13,851 bases of DNA, taken from NCBI GenBank assembly GCA_905212635.1, contig CAJMFH010000044.1, forward strand, positions 1 to 13,851, in the 5' to 3' direction. Shown here one piece after another: positions 6,636-13,732 of the stretch (the first letter of the stretch is position 1; every line of letters starts with the position of its first letter). This DNA is from an uncultured Lachnoclostridium sp. Lineage in GTDB: Bacteria > Bacillota > Clostridia > Lachnospirales > Lachnospiraceae. The notes below the pieces were generated by a model, which worked only from the letters and a program-made list of their open reading frames with translations, did not search any database and had not been told where the DNA came from. The position numbers were made by a program, and so were the translations under genes.

Positions 6636-7733
6636 TTACTTCTCCACCAAAACCTCAAACACCTTCTCAAACGCAGCTTCCACTACAACTCCCATAATCG
6701 TATTTCCCATTCTTAACTTCATTAAGGTGTCCGTCTCCTTTTCTTTCCATTTTTCTTTCTTTTTTTCTTCCTTTTCCAATTCCAAATACGCAAGATAGTC
6801 CGAATATTCCATAAAATCATCTTCCGTAAGTTCCGCAGATTCTTCTTGTCCCTGCCATTCTTCTGCATCCACATCCTTTTTATAAAGTTTTTGCGGATTC
6901 ACTTTTACCGCTGTTTTGTCCGTCTGCGCAGTAAAATATAGCGAACTGTTTTTATTCGCGTCAATATCTTTATTTTCTTTGGTTCCTTTCACTATGTACG
7001 TCATCTCATTATTATCATTAAGATATCGGCAGACAATACTGGCGTTTAGTATTTTCCAATTATTTACATTGCTGGTGAACAGGAGCCGCCAGTCTTTGAT
7101 CTTTTTGTTTGATTTGTTGTGAATCTTTATCTCCCCCGATACACTGTCTTTCCACATAGGATGTTCGACATATGTGGCGGAATAGTTGTCCTTATTTATC
7201 TCGCAGTCATCGGCACAGAATTCGCTGTTTATTTCATTTATGGTTCCCTTATACTTGACGGTTATTTCAAAAGTCACTTTGCCGTTTGCTTTAATATCCT
7301 GTCTGCCGTCAAGGCTTTGAACATAATAATAATTCTTTTGATATCCAATGATCTTTGCCTTAGATATTTTTTCAATTTCATCTTTACATTGAAACCCTAT
7401 CGTCCAGTCATCGATCGAAGCATCCGTAAGATTTTTGATCGTAACTTCTGCCGTATAATGATTCTCCCATTTTTTCTTTATTGCGGTAGTGAGACGGATG
7501 GTATCGTCATCCCCCTCATCATCGTCATAGAAATCCTCCTCGTCGTATTCCTCGTCATCATCCCACACTTCCTCTTCTTCCCAGGAATCCAGTTCGTTAT
7601 CGTCGAGAAGGATTTCCTCATCCTCGTCTTCTGCCTCTGCTTTTGGTTTGGCACAAATCTGTGAAACGGTTACATTGCCAAAAAGCAAGCCGGCCAGTAA
7701 AAGTAATACCGTTATTTTGTGTAACTTTTTCAT
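6636..7733 (-). CDS. Secreted acidic protein with two CBM2-like domains
   Basis: Function unknown. The 365-residue protein has a Sec signal peptide (about 1-28), an extremely acidic stretch at 34-77 in which about three quarters of residues are Asp or Glu, then two similar beta domains at about 88-167 and 195-275. Each has a core like that of carbohydrate-binding module family 2: an N-terminal strand, then NLTDASIDDWTIGF or NKSNKKIKDWRLLF with the conserved Trp (110, 215), then a late strand ending in VTFEITVKYKG or SSLYFTAQTD. A further acidic stretch (290-320), a Lys/Glu helix (318-336) and a hydrophobic end follow. There is no LPxTG or lipobox. The CBM2 call is by pattern only; an adhesive or glycan-binding role is inference. 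The ATG follows AGGGAG; it is the last gene of the operon, 14 bp after its neighbour. Confidence 0.8.
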   Translation of the reverse strand: MKKLHKITVLLLLAGLLFGNVTVSQICAKPKAEAEDEDEEILLDDNELDSWEEEEVWDDDEEYDEEDFYDDDEGDDDTIRLTTAIKKKWENHYTAEVTIKNLTDASIDDWTIGFQCKDEIEKISKAKIIGYQKNYYYVQSLDGRQDIKANGKVTFEITVKYKGTINEINSEFCADDCEINKDNYSATYVEHPMWKDSVSGEIKIHNKSNKKIKDWRLLFTSNVNNWKILNASIVCRYLNDNNEMTYIVKGTKENKDIDANKNSSLYFTAQTDKTAVKVNPQKLYKKDVDAEEWQGQEESAELTEDDFMEYSDYLAYLELEKEEKKKEKWKEKETDTLMKLRMGNTIMGVVVEAAFEKVFEVLVEK

Positions 7734-7747
7734 TCAGAAACTCCCTG

Positions 7748-8779
7748 CTAATTTTCTGCATTCAATTTGTCGTCGTAAATTTTCTCCACATTTTCCTGCA
7801 ATGCCGGAATCTGACCTGCTGTCGCCGTGTCACAGACAAACAGATCTCCGGCCTCTCCGTCATAACTTTCCTGTGATGTCAAAATATAAACTTTGTCTGC
7901 CTTTTTCGTTACCGCAAAATTTACTACCTGCTGCTCACTAAATTGATTCATTTCTCCATCGATCAAAAGTTTCATCGTGCCATTCTTTTTCACCTCATAA
8001 ATACCGGAAGCGTATCCGGCATAAAGTTTTCCATCGTTTTCTGCAAACATAAATCCAACATCGGTAATGGAATCTTCTGCTTTTATCTGTTTCACTTTTG
8101 ACCGTATTGCAGAAAGATTGATCTGTTTCTTTGCCTTCTTGCCATTCTTTACAGAATAGACTGACAACACATCTGTCTGTTCTGCCTTTTTCTCATACCG
8201 GTATGCATATAATGTATTTTTAACAATCATACAACGGTCGCCGATATTTTTCTTCTTCCATAAAATTTTCCCACTGTTTTTTGTGACCATAACTGCCGTA
8301 TTTGTCTTTGCTTTCTTTCCCATGATGTGCAATAAAATACGATTCTTTCCTGCCTGCTGTGCCGATATTATTTCCTCTGCCACCGGCATACTATTTGCAT
8401 TTTTAATTTTTATCGTTTTTAACGTTTTTCCTTTTGTATTATGCAGTTTTATCGTTCTGGCATCCGGTGCCACTTCGATGTAACCCTCTTTGTCCGGAAA
8501 CACAGTATAATACTGCTTTTTTCCTGCTTTTTCAACATAGGAATCTTTCACCATTTCCTTATTCCATTTTCCGTTTTTGAAAACCGCTTTCTGGTTGATT
8601 CCGTCCTCATCCTTGTAATACGCACAAAGTTTCCCTGACTGTATACAAAGCTGATTCATCTCAAGATCCGAAAGTGGAATCTGCTTTGTTTTGGCATAAA
8701 CTTCATTTGTCAGACCGATCTGAAAGACTGCCGCGCACAAGATTCCAAATATTGCAAATTTAATCATTGTTCTTTTCAT
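7748..8779 (-). CDS. Secreted protein of unknown function, propeller-like repeats
   Basis: I do not recognise a named family. The 343-residue protein has a clear Sec signal peptide (about 1-29, likely cleaved after VYA). The mature part is Lys-rich and contains repeated short beta patterns with GK or NG turns, such as NKAVFKNGKW-like, KNSGKILWKKKN, SVKNGKKAKKQIN and GIYEVKKNGTMKLLID; this spacing resembles beta-propeller blades (PQQ/WD40-like), a guess from pattern. The ATG at 8779 has GAGAGGGGG upstream and overlaps the preceding gene by 20 bp, which suggests translational coupling. The mature protein is basic while its downstream neighbour is strongly acidic, so the two could bind each other; that is speculation. 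Confidence 0.75.
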   Translation of the reverse strand: MKRTMIKFAIFGILCAAVFQIGLTNEVYAKTKQIPLSDLEMNQLCIQSGKLCAYYKDEDGINQKAVFKNGKWNKEMVKDSYVEKAGKKQYYTVFPDKEGYIEVAPDARTIKLHNTKGKTLKTIKIKNANSMPVAEEIISAQQAGKNRILLHIMGKKAKTNTAVMVTKNSGKILWKKKNIGDRCMIVKNTLYAYRYEKKAEQTDVLSVYSVKNGKKAKKQINLSAIRSKVKQIKAEDSITDVGFMFAENDGKLYAGYASGIYEVKKNGTMKLLIDGEMNQFSEQQVVNFAVTKKADKVYILTSQESYDGEAGDLFVCDTATAGQIPALQENVEKIYDDKLNAEN

Positions 8780-9143
8780 CGTTTTTTCCCCCTCTCTTGT
8801 CCTTTCTTACTGCCATTATCCCCACCACCAGGATAGCAATCGGCAGCATAATTACCGTTTCCAGTAAATAAAAGGCGCGCTCAACCATAATAATCTTTTC
8901 CACCCATCCGGTATACACTTTATCCCATGTGTAAACGGCAAACGGCGGATACATCACAGCCCATAATTGAATTATCCCACTGACGATCAGGAGGGCTTCA
9001 CAAAAAACTATTTTCCGAAAAGCCACCTTGCTTCCCTTTTCTTCAATATTTTTCTTCATACGAAATAACCGGTAACCGCTGAAGAAAATAACTGCCCAGA
9101 TCCCTACAGCGATTACTGCAAGAATAATATCACCCAAATCCAT
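8760..9143 (-). CDS. Small membrane protein of unknown function
   Basis: This 127-residue protein has three predicted membrane helices (about 4-24, 43-66 and 90-113), a basic loop after the first helix (RLFRMKKNIEEKG), and a highly charged end (RKDKRGGKNDEKNND). It has no motif I can assign to a family. The ATG follows GAGGAGGTT at good spacing. It is the only integral membrane protein among the secreted products of the operon and overlaps the next gene by 20 bp, so a role in anchoring or exporting its neighbours is possible but unproven. Confidence 0.75.
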   Translation of the reverse strand: MDLGDIILAVIAVGIWAVIFFSGYRLFRMKKNIEEKGSKVAFRKIVFCEALLIVSGIIQLWAVMYPPFAVYTWDKVYTGWVEKIIMVERAFYLLETVIMLPIAILVVGIMAVRKDKRGGKNDEKNND

Positions 9144-9177
9144 AAAAACAACCTCCTCATTACTAATATTCTAATTG

Positions 9178-10269
9178 CTAATATTCCAGTTCCTGATACT
9201 CTATTTTCCCTTTCAATGCCTTCTTGTACGTACCTGTACTTTCTGCCGGCACTTTGATTTTTCCAATACCGTGCGGCATCCGGTATATAATATCCATATA
9301 GTCCAGCTGCACAACCCCTTTGTCAAAATCCGCATACTCCTCATCATATTCTCCCAGTTCACAGGCATTCTGCTTTGCGATCTTCGGAATATTTTTTCCC
9401 TCAAATATCAATTTTTTTGTTGTCACCTGCAACGCATTTCTTCCAATACTTTTTATAGATTTTGGAATAACAAGCCGATTGAATCCACAATCTTCAAACG
9501 CCCCCGCTTTTATCGTCCGAAGATTCTTTGGCAGCTTGATATTACGCAGACTGTAGCAGTAACGAAAACTTTGTTTTTCAAGTGTTGTTAATTTTTCCGG
9601 CAGCACCACACGTTCCAGTTCATAACAGTATTCAAACGCATAGGCTCCAATCTTTTTTACCCCTTTCGGAATTTCTACATCCGATAATTTTTTGCATGCC
9701 ATAAATGCGCCGTCTTCGATCTCGCGCAGCGAATCCGGCAAGGTAACGTCTTTTATCTGGGAATATGCCAGACTTCTCTTCGCAAGTTTCTTCATTTTCC
9801 CCTGGATAAATACCATTTCCACCGTTGTATTTCCATAAAAAGCATCGGCTGCGATCTGCGTCGTCTTTTTCGGCAGCATCAGAGTTCCCTTTGCCACTCC
9901 GGCATACAAAAGTTTTTTCATGTTTTTTGTATACAATGCTCCGTCTTTTTCCACCATATATGGATTTTCCCCGGGCACTTTGATCGTACGGAGTCTGGTG
10001 CAGTTTTCAAAAGCACCCGCCTCTATTTTTTGAAGACTTTTTGGTAATTCCAATGCCTTCAATTGCGATCCGCAAAAAGCACCTTTGGCGATCTTTGTTG
10101 CGCCCTCGGCAATTTTTACCGTTCCCGACTGTTTGCCGCTGGATACTACGGTTTTCCCGTCTGCCGTATACCGCACACTATCTTTTTCCACATAAGTTTC
10201 TGCATATACCTGTGGACAAAGAACCAAACATAACATCAATGATAACAACAACCATATTGCATTTTTCAT
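9178..10269 (-). CDS. BspA-like secreted leucine-rich-repeat protein
   Basis: The 363-residue protein has a signal peptide (1-23, VYA then ETY) and a run of BspA-type (LRR_5) repeats from about residue 50 to 285, each of about 23 residues with the pattern L..I.LP..L..I...AF..C; clear examples are ALELPKSLQKIEAGAFENC (72-90) and NIKLPKNLRTIKAGAFEDC (243-261). A short end domain follows, with IKVPAESTGTYKKAL, a segment common at the end of such proteins. Members often act as surface adhesins; here the ligand is unknown and no cell-wall anchor is seen. I chose the ATG at 10269 because AAGGAGG lies upstream and it starts the signal peptide; the open frame to 10395 crosses the promoter. First gene of a four-gene operon. 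Confidence 0.9.
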   Translation of the reverse strand: MKNAIWLLLSLMLCLVLCPQVYAETYVEKDSVRYTADGKTVVSSGKQSGTVKIAEGATKIAKGAFCGSQLKALELPKSLQKIEAGAFENCTRLRTIKVPGENPYMVEKDGALYTKNMKKLLYAGVAKGTLMLPKKTTQIAADAFYGNTTVEMVFIQGKMKKLAKRSLAYSQIKDVTLPDSLREIEDGAFMACKKLSDVEIPKGVKKIGAYAFEYCYELERVVLPEKLTTLEKQSFRYCYSLRNIKLPKNLRTIKAGAFEDCGFNRLVIPKSIKSIGRNALQVTTKKLIFEGKNIPKIAKQNACELGEYDEEYADFDKGVVQLDYMDIIYRMPHGIGKIKVPAESTGTYKKALKGKIEYQELEY

Positions 10270-10297
10270 AGCAACCGCCTCCTTATCCTTTTCTTTT

Positions 10298-10326
10298 ATT
10301 GTAACATATATTTTCCCAAAAAACAC
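10298..10326 (-). promoter_or_regulatory. Activator-dependent-looking promoter of the LRR operon
   Basis: On the minus strand an extended -10, TGTTACAAT (TACAAT at 10303-10298), is preceded 17 bases upstream by a poor -35 (GTGTTT, 10326-10321). A weak -35 with an adjacent tandem box at 10336-10364 is the layout expected for a promoter needing an activator. Confidence 0.55.
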
Positions 10327-10335
10327 CATTTTGTT

Positions 10336-10364
10336 ACAAACGGTAAAATTTAGGGACGAACGTT
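10336..10364 (-). promoter_or_regulatory. Tandem LytTR-type boxes upstream of the LRR operon
   Basis: On the minus strand AACGTTCGT (10364-10356) and ACCGTTTGT (10344-10336) both match the published AgrA/LytTR box pattern [TA][AC][CA]GTTN[AG][TG] at all nine positions. The repeats are in the same direction, with starts 20 bases apart (11-base gap; canonical gap 12-13). They end nine bases before the weak -35, on the activator side. The adjacent LytTR regulator gene is the obvious candidate to bind. Confidence 0.5.
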
Positions 10365-10366
10365 TT

Positions 10367-10402
10367 AAAAAAACTCCGGCATGTATAAAACACATACCGG
10401 AG
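10367..10402 (-). terminator. Intrinsic terminator upstream of the LRR operon
   Basis: On the minus strand CTCCGGTATGT pairs with ACATGCCGGAG (one T-G pair) around a seven-base loop and is followed by seven T residues. It ends transcripts coming from the kinase gene or from the promoter at 10611-10639, and it directly abuts the LytTR-type boxes. Confidence 0.9.
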
Positions 10403-10604
10403 CCAGCTTATCCACCCAAATATTTCTTCGTATTTATCTTTTGTACTGTTGTTTTTTATCGCAAAAAACTTTCTCCTCTCATCCGTTTCTTATAACCGCT
10501 CTTTTGTATTATTCTAATAATCCTTTTTCTATTTTCTCACACACTAATATCCACGGTAAACACAAACGTGTTAATGTAAAAAACACCTCCCGTTTGAAAT
10601 TGAT
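10371..10604 (-). ncRNA. Possible short transcript between kinase gene and terminator
   Basis: A promoter-like sequence at 10611-10639 and the strong terminator at 10367-10402 would define an RNA of about 230 nt. It carries a strong ribosome-site sequence, CGGGAGG (about 10591-10585), yet no ATG, GTG or TTG at proper distance after it. The best frame, 10586-10509, would begin with a GTG overlapping that site and code for 25 residues ending RLCLPWILVCEKIEKGLLE. So it may be a regulatory RNA, a short peptide message or only the kinase 3' UTR. Confidence 0.25.
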
Positions 10605-10610
10605 AACTTC

Positions 10611-10639
10611 ATAATTACATATCTTTTTATCGATTTCAA
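10611..10639 (-). promoter_or_regulatory. Candidate promoter downstream of the kinase gene
   Basis: On the minus strand TTGAAA (10639-10634) and AATTAT (10616-10611) are 17 bases apart; the -10 is poor in sequence but has TG one base upstream. A direct repeat ends six bases before the -35. Confidence 0.35.
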
Positions 10640-10645
10640 CCGAAG

Positions 10646-10677
10646 GTGCAATATTTGCATTTTAAGTGCAATATTTG
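10646..10677 (-). repeat. Direct repeat of 12 bp with 20-bp period, possible operator
   Basis: CAAATATTGCAC occurs twice on the minus strand (10677-10666 and 10657-10646), perfect copies with starts 20 bases apart, about two helical turns. They begin six bases after the kinase stop codon and end six bases before a -35-like TTGAAA. The sequence does not match the LytTR consensus, but the period and placement equal those of the boxes at 10336-10364. Confidence 0.7.
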
Positions 10678-10682
10678 TAATT

Positions 10683-12008
10683 TCAGGACAACATTTTTGG
10701 GATAACAACCATCGTCTCAAAAATTTTTCCGTCATACGCTCTTTCGATATATCCGGAATACGATGCAACGATCCGGTTTACATTACGCAGCCCAATACCG
10801 TGAATACTTCTTTCTTCCTTTGTCGTAACAAACCGGTCGCCATTTTGAATAATGGTTCCCTCATACGTATTTTTTATGCGGAAAACAGCAAAATTTCCAT
10901 CATTCTGCATATATAAGTCGATCCATATTTTCCCATCCTCACATTTTCTGGCAGCTTCCAGTGCATTATCAAGCAGGTTGCCAAAAAGAGAAGTGACATC
11001 AATTTCTTTCATAAATTCAATCTTAAATCCCGCCTCTACAAACACCTCTGTCTCTACCTTATCTTTTTCCGCTTCCCGCTTAAAATCGCCCAAAAGAATA
11101 TTGAGAAAATGATTGGCACAGATGATATTTTTCTCCTCGTTATGAATCCCCATCTGCAAGCTGTCAAGCACTTCCCGGATTTTTTCTTCCTGTCCTTCCT
11201 CAAGATAAATACTGATCTGTTTCAGGTAATATTTAATATCATGTATTTTTTCTTTGTAATTTCTTTCGATGCTCTCTTCCTTATCGTGCCAGTTTTTTCT
11301 CTCATCGTATTTTGCCTGACTGATCTCCAGAAGCAGTTTCTGCTCCTGTAACTGACCGTATTTTGTAAAAACGTAAAACAAAATAATATTTCCGCAAAGC
11401 AAAATAAGATATAAGACAATCATCGCTACATCTCTTAGTGTAAGCTCATCCCCTCCGACACGAATGTAGGGAATCAGTACCGTAAGCCCTATTGTAGCAA
11501 TCGGAATAATAATAAATGCCCCAAATACTTTAAGCGATATTTTTCTTACCTGTATTTTTGATATCTGTTTAATCATTGTTAAAATGACAAATTCAATCAA
11601 TTTTATCGCAATAATACTGCTTATCATCGCAAACTGATTTCTATATATTTCATTGGTTGGCAGATTCACGGAAACCTTTAGCAGAAAGAAAAACACCAAT
11701 TCTGCGCTCATACAGACAGCAATTACAATAAGCCAGTGAAATAAACGGAGCAGAATATTTCCCTCCACCAAAACCAGTGCCACGAGCAGAGAAAGTCCAC
11801 ATGACACAATAAAATTGAGCCGGCTGCTGTTTTGCAGATTCGCAATGGTATTCAGTGCAATAACAATGGCAGCCAGTCCAAGTTCTCTGCCGCGTCTGTT
11901 AAAAAAACTTTTTTTGGCATGAAATGCTTTATAAAAATCAAAAACAAGATAAATTTCTACGATCGTGGAAATCAGCATACAAATACTGTAAATTATATTT
12001 TCTTTCAT
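10683..12008 (-). CDS. GHKL sensor histidine kinase, AgrC-like (HPK10)
   Basis: This 441-residue kinase would sense an outside signal through its membrane domain and phosphorylate the LytTR regulator coded just upstream. It has six or seven helices over residues 5-215, a cytoplasmic coiled linker (218-250), the phospho-acceptor H256 in KIHDIKYYL, the N box GNLLDNALEAA (343-353), and the G box SIHGIGLRNV (401-410). In AgrC-like kinases the usual H box is HD.KNHL; here the Asn-His pair is Tyr-Tyr, a notable change. The ATG follows GGTAGGACGGGG and lies nine bp after the regulator stop, so the two are co-transcribed. No agrB or agrD gene is evident nearby, so the signal is unknown. Confidence 0.92.
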   Translation of the reverse strand: MKENIIYSICMLISTIVEIYLVFDFYKAFHAKKSFFNRRGRELGLAAIVIALNTIANLQNSSRLNFIVSCGLSLLVALVLVEGNILLRLFHWLIVIAVCMSAELVFFFLLKVSVNLPTNEIYRNQFAMISSIIAIKLIEFVILTMIKQISKIQVRKISLKVFGAFIIIPIATIGLTVLIPYIRVGGDELTLRDVAMIVLYLILLCGNIILFYVFTKYGQLQEQKLLLEISQAKYDERKNWHDKEESIERNYKEKIHDIKYYLKQISIYLEEGQEEKIREVLDSLQMGIHNEEKNIICANHFLNILLGDFKREAEKDKVETEVFVEAGFKIEFMKEIDVTSLFGNLLDNALEAARKCEDGKIWIDLYMQNDGNFAVFRIKNTYEGTIIQNGDRFVTTKEERSIHGIGLRNVNRIVASYSGYIERAYDGKIFETMVVIPKMLS

Positions 12009-12017
12009 AACCCCGTC

Positions 12018-12764
12018 CTACCTTTTGTATTTATTTCCAAAATATTCCATTATTTTCTTTTTAAATTCATTCTTTTTTGCTCTGGAAACAGACAATCTCA
12101 CGGATCCCACCTGAACAAAATCCGCCTCTGTCAGCCCGGATACATAATGCAGATTGACAATATAACTGCTGTGTGGCATGGCAAAATCTGATTTTTCCAG
12201 CATTTCCATCAATTCTTTAAAGGAATAAGGTGCGATAATATTTGCCTCTGCATACAAATTCTGAAGGGGCTCTTTCATATGAAGCACACTTTTCCCATTC
12301 TTATGATGGGTAATATACATAATATCCGCCACCTGAACCGTAATCTTTTCACGCATATAATATGCTTCAATACTGTAAACTTCTTTTCGCCGCGCAATCT
12401 CTTCCAGTATATCCCGCAGATCTTTCATGATTTCTTCCGTTTCAGACTGCTTTAATAAATAGCGGTACGGCGAAATTTTAATTGTCTCGGGTGTCGGCAT
12501 AAAAATTCCCGAACAGTGCACTAAAACTCCCTGATATCCACGCCTCCTGAGTTCAACAGATATCTCATTTCCGTCCATTCCTTCCAGCTGAATGTCAAGA
12601 AATATGACATCTGTCTCATCCACATTCCTCTGTAATAATTGTTCTCCTGATGTACATTTTACAATTTCCAGTGTATCTTCCTGTTGACGGCATGCCGTAA
12701 GCATTTTCTCTAATTCGTTCATGTATTCTTTGTCATCATCACAGAGAGCGATCTTATAAACCAT
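12018..12764 (-). CDS. LytTR-family response regulator, AgrA-like
   Basis: The 248-residue regulator has a receiver domain (about 1-120) with the acidic triad DDD at 9-11 and the likely phosphorylation site D57 in IFLDIQLEGMDG, and a LytTR DNA-binding domain (about 135-243) with typical patterns such as IMYITHHKNGKSVLHM, FAMPHSSYIVNLHYVSGL and LSVSRAKKNEFKKK. Such domains bind paired nine-base direct repeats and activate transcription; a matching pair lies before the LRR operon. The ATG follows TAAGGAG. The promoter at 12793-12821 starts a two-gene operon with the kinase. Confidence 0.94.
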   Translation of the reverse strand: MVYKIALCDDDKEYMNELEKMLTACRQQEDTLEIVKCTSGEQLLQRNVDETDVIFLDIQLEGMDGNEISVELRRRGYQGVLVHCSGIFMPTPETIKISPYRYLLKQSETEEIMKDLRDILEEIARRKEVYSIEAYYMREKITVQVADIMYITHHKNGKSVLHMKEPLQNLYAEANIIAPYSFKELMEMLEKSDFAMPHSSYIVNLHYVSGLTEADFVQVGSVRLSVSRAKKNEFKKKIMEYFGNKYKR

Positions 12765-12790
12765 CCGAGGTCACTCCTTAATCATTTTCT

Positions 12791-13612
12791 TTAGTATAGC
12801 ATGTTTGGTGCCGGGAAACAATGAGAAAAGTGATTTTCGATTAATAAATCAACGGTTTTCGTGTTCATTGGATTTTCAGAGGATTCAAAAGTATATATGA
12901 TGTTATCACCGTGGTAATAACCATTTTGAGTATAAAAATCCATCTTTTTTAAAGCCTTTCTACTATATTCCGCATCCCCCATCATCCCAAAATGTTCCCA
13001 AATAATTTCTTTTCTCTGATATATATTAAGGCAGTGAAAATCCGGATAAACCTTTCCAAAGCCCTTAAGATAAATTGGTCGTTCATAATGATACGGAATA
13101 TTCTTTAAAAACAATTTATCTGCAATAATTTTCTCAGACTTTGAGCGCACTCTTTCTCCTCTCTCTGTATAAATTTCCTGTGTTCCTTCCGCAAATTCCT
13201 TTCCTTCAAAATTTAGCCGCTTCCATTGATTTATGTAATCTGCATCACTTATTAATAATGGTTTGACAAGACTTTTTCTGGCAGTAGTCAATTCATCGTA
13301 TAAATTGTATATTTTTTCCAAATTAAATACTGCAAGAAATTTTTCAATCAGGTGAATTTTGTCATTTATGTTCATTAATAATTTTCTGTCATAGTCTCGC
13401 TGCGCAAGTCTCTCCGCAAGTTCTCTATCTGACTTTCTAATGTAATTCATCTTACCGTTTATTCTTTGATAAAATTGCTGTGTTGTCCGGCACATCTTAC
13501 ATTCCAATGTCCCAGACGGTGTCCCTTGAAGCCTCTCTTCCAATTCCACCTTCATCTTTTTCAACGAATCTCGCATTTCCTCTAAATGCTGAATTACCAT
13601 TCTATCTTCCAT
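12791..13612 (-). CDS. PD-(D/E)xK nuclease-like protein with coiled N-terminal half
   Basis: Function unproven. The 273-residue protein has a charged, probably coiled-coil N-terminal part (about 1-115) containing one C-x2-C pair (38, 41), and a C-terminal part that resembles the PD-(D/E)xK nuclease fold: RSKSEKIIADKL (E160) as the first helix, YPDF with D191, and IIWEHFGM with E206, followed by a basic helix and a strand (DNIIYTFE). The usual Lys of the motif is not in place (EHF), so activity is uncertain. I start it at the ATG at 13612 (GGGGG ribosome site) rather than at 13732, because the longer frame runs across a good promoter. It is not obviously linked to the neighbours in function. 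Confidence 0.8.
   Translation of the reverse strand: MEDRMVIQHLEEMRDSLKKMKVELEERLQGTPSGTLECKMCRTTQQFYQRINGKMNYIRKSDRELAERLAQRDYDRKLLMNINDKIHLIEKFLAVFNLEKIYNLYDELTTARKSLVKPLLISDADYINQWKRLNFEGKEFAEGTQEIYTERGERVRSKSEKIIADKLFLKNIPYHYERPIYLKGFGKVYPDFHCLNIYQRKEIIWEHFGMMGDAEYSRKALKKMDFYTQNGYYHGDNIIYTFESSENPMNTKTVDLLIENHFSHCFPAPNMLY
12793..12821 (-). promoter_or_regulatory. Sigma-A-type promoter of the LytTR/kinase operon
   Basis: On the minus strand TTGTTT (12821-12816) and TATACT (12798-12793) are 17 bases apart. The promoter lies wholly within the last codons of the nuclease-like gene and ends 29 bases before the regulator ATG. Confidence 0.7.
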
Positions 13613-13690
13613 CGAATATCCCCCTTTTGTATTATTTTCTCTTTCTGGATTTTTGACTTGAACCAAATCAGATAATAAGATTTTTATGAT

Positions 13691-13718
13691 ATTATAACAT
13701 GTCACACAAAATATGCAA
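13691..13718 (-). promoter_or_regulatory. Sigma-A-type promoter of the nuclease-like gene
   Basis: On the minus strand TTGCAT (13718-13713) and TATAAT (13696-13691) are 16 bases apart, with TGT before the -10 giving an extended -10. The leader would be about 70 nt, AT-rich, with no obvious structure. Confidence 0.7.
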
Positions 13719-13732
13719 GCAAAATTTTTCAT

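Noticed and set aside
9178..10395. Longer 405-codon form of the LRR protein
   Set aside because: The added N terminus crosses the promoter, lacks a ribosome site and would bury the signal peptide.
10571..10768. 65-codon minus-strand frame overlapping the kinase end
   Set aside because: It is an out-of-frame shadow of the conserved kinase C terminus and has no ribosome site.
10683..12764. Complete agr quorum-sensing locus
   Set aside because: The kinase and regulator are agr-like, but no AgrB peptidase is coded anywhere in the window and the AgrD-like frame is weak.
12848..12856. ACCGTTGAT, a full match to one LytTR box upstream of the regulator promoter
   Set aside because: No second box at 11-13 bp spacing on either side; a single nine-base degenerate match is expected by chance, and it lies inside coding sequence.
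12791..13732. Longer 313-codon form of the nuclease-like protein
   Set aside because: It would start upstream of the extended -10 promoter, and the ATG at 13612 has a good ribosome site.
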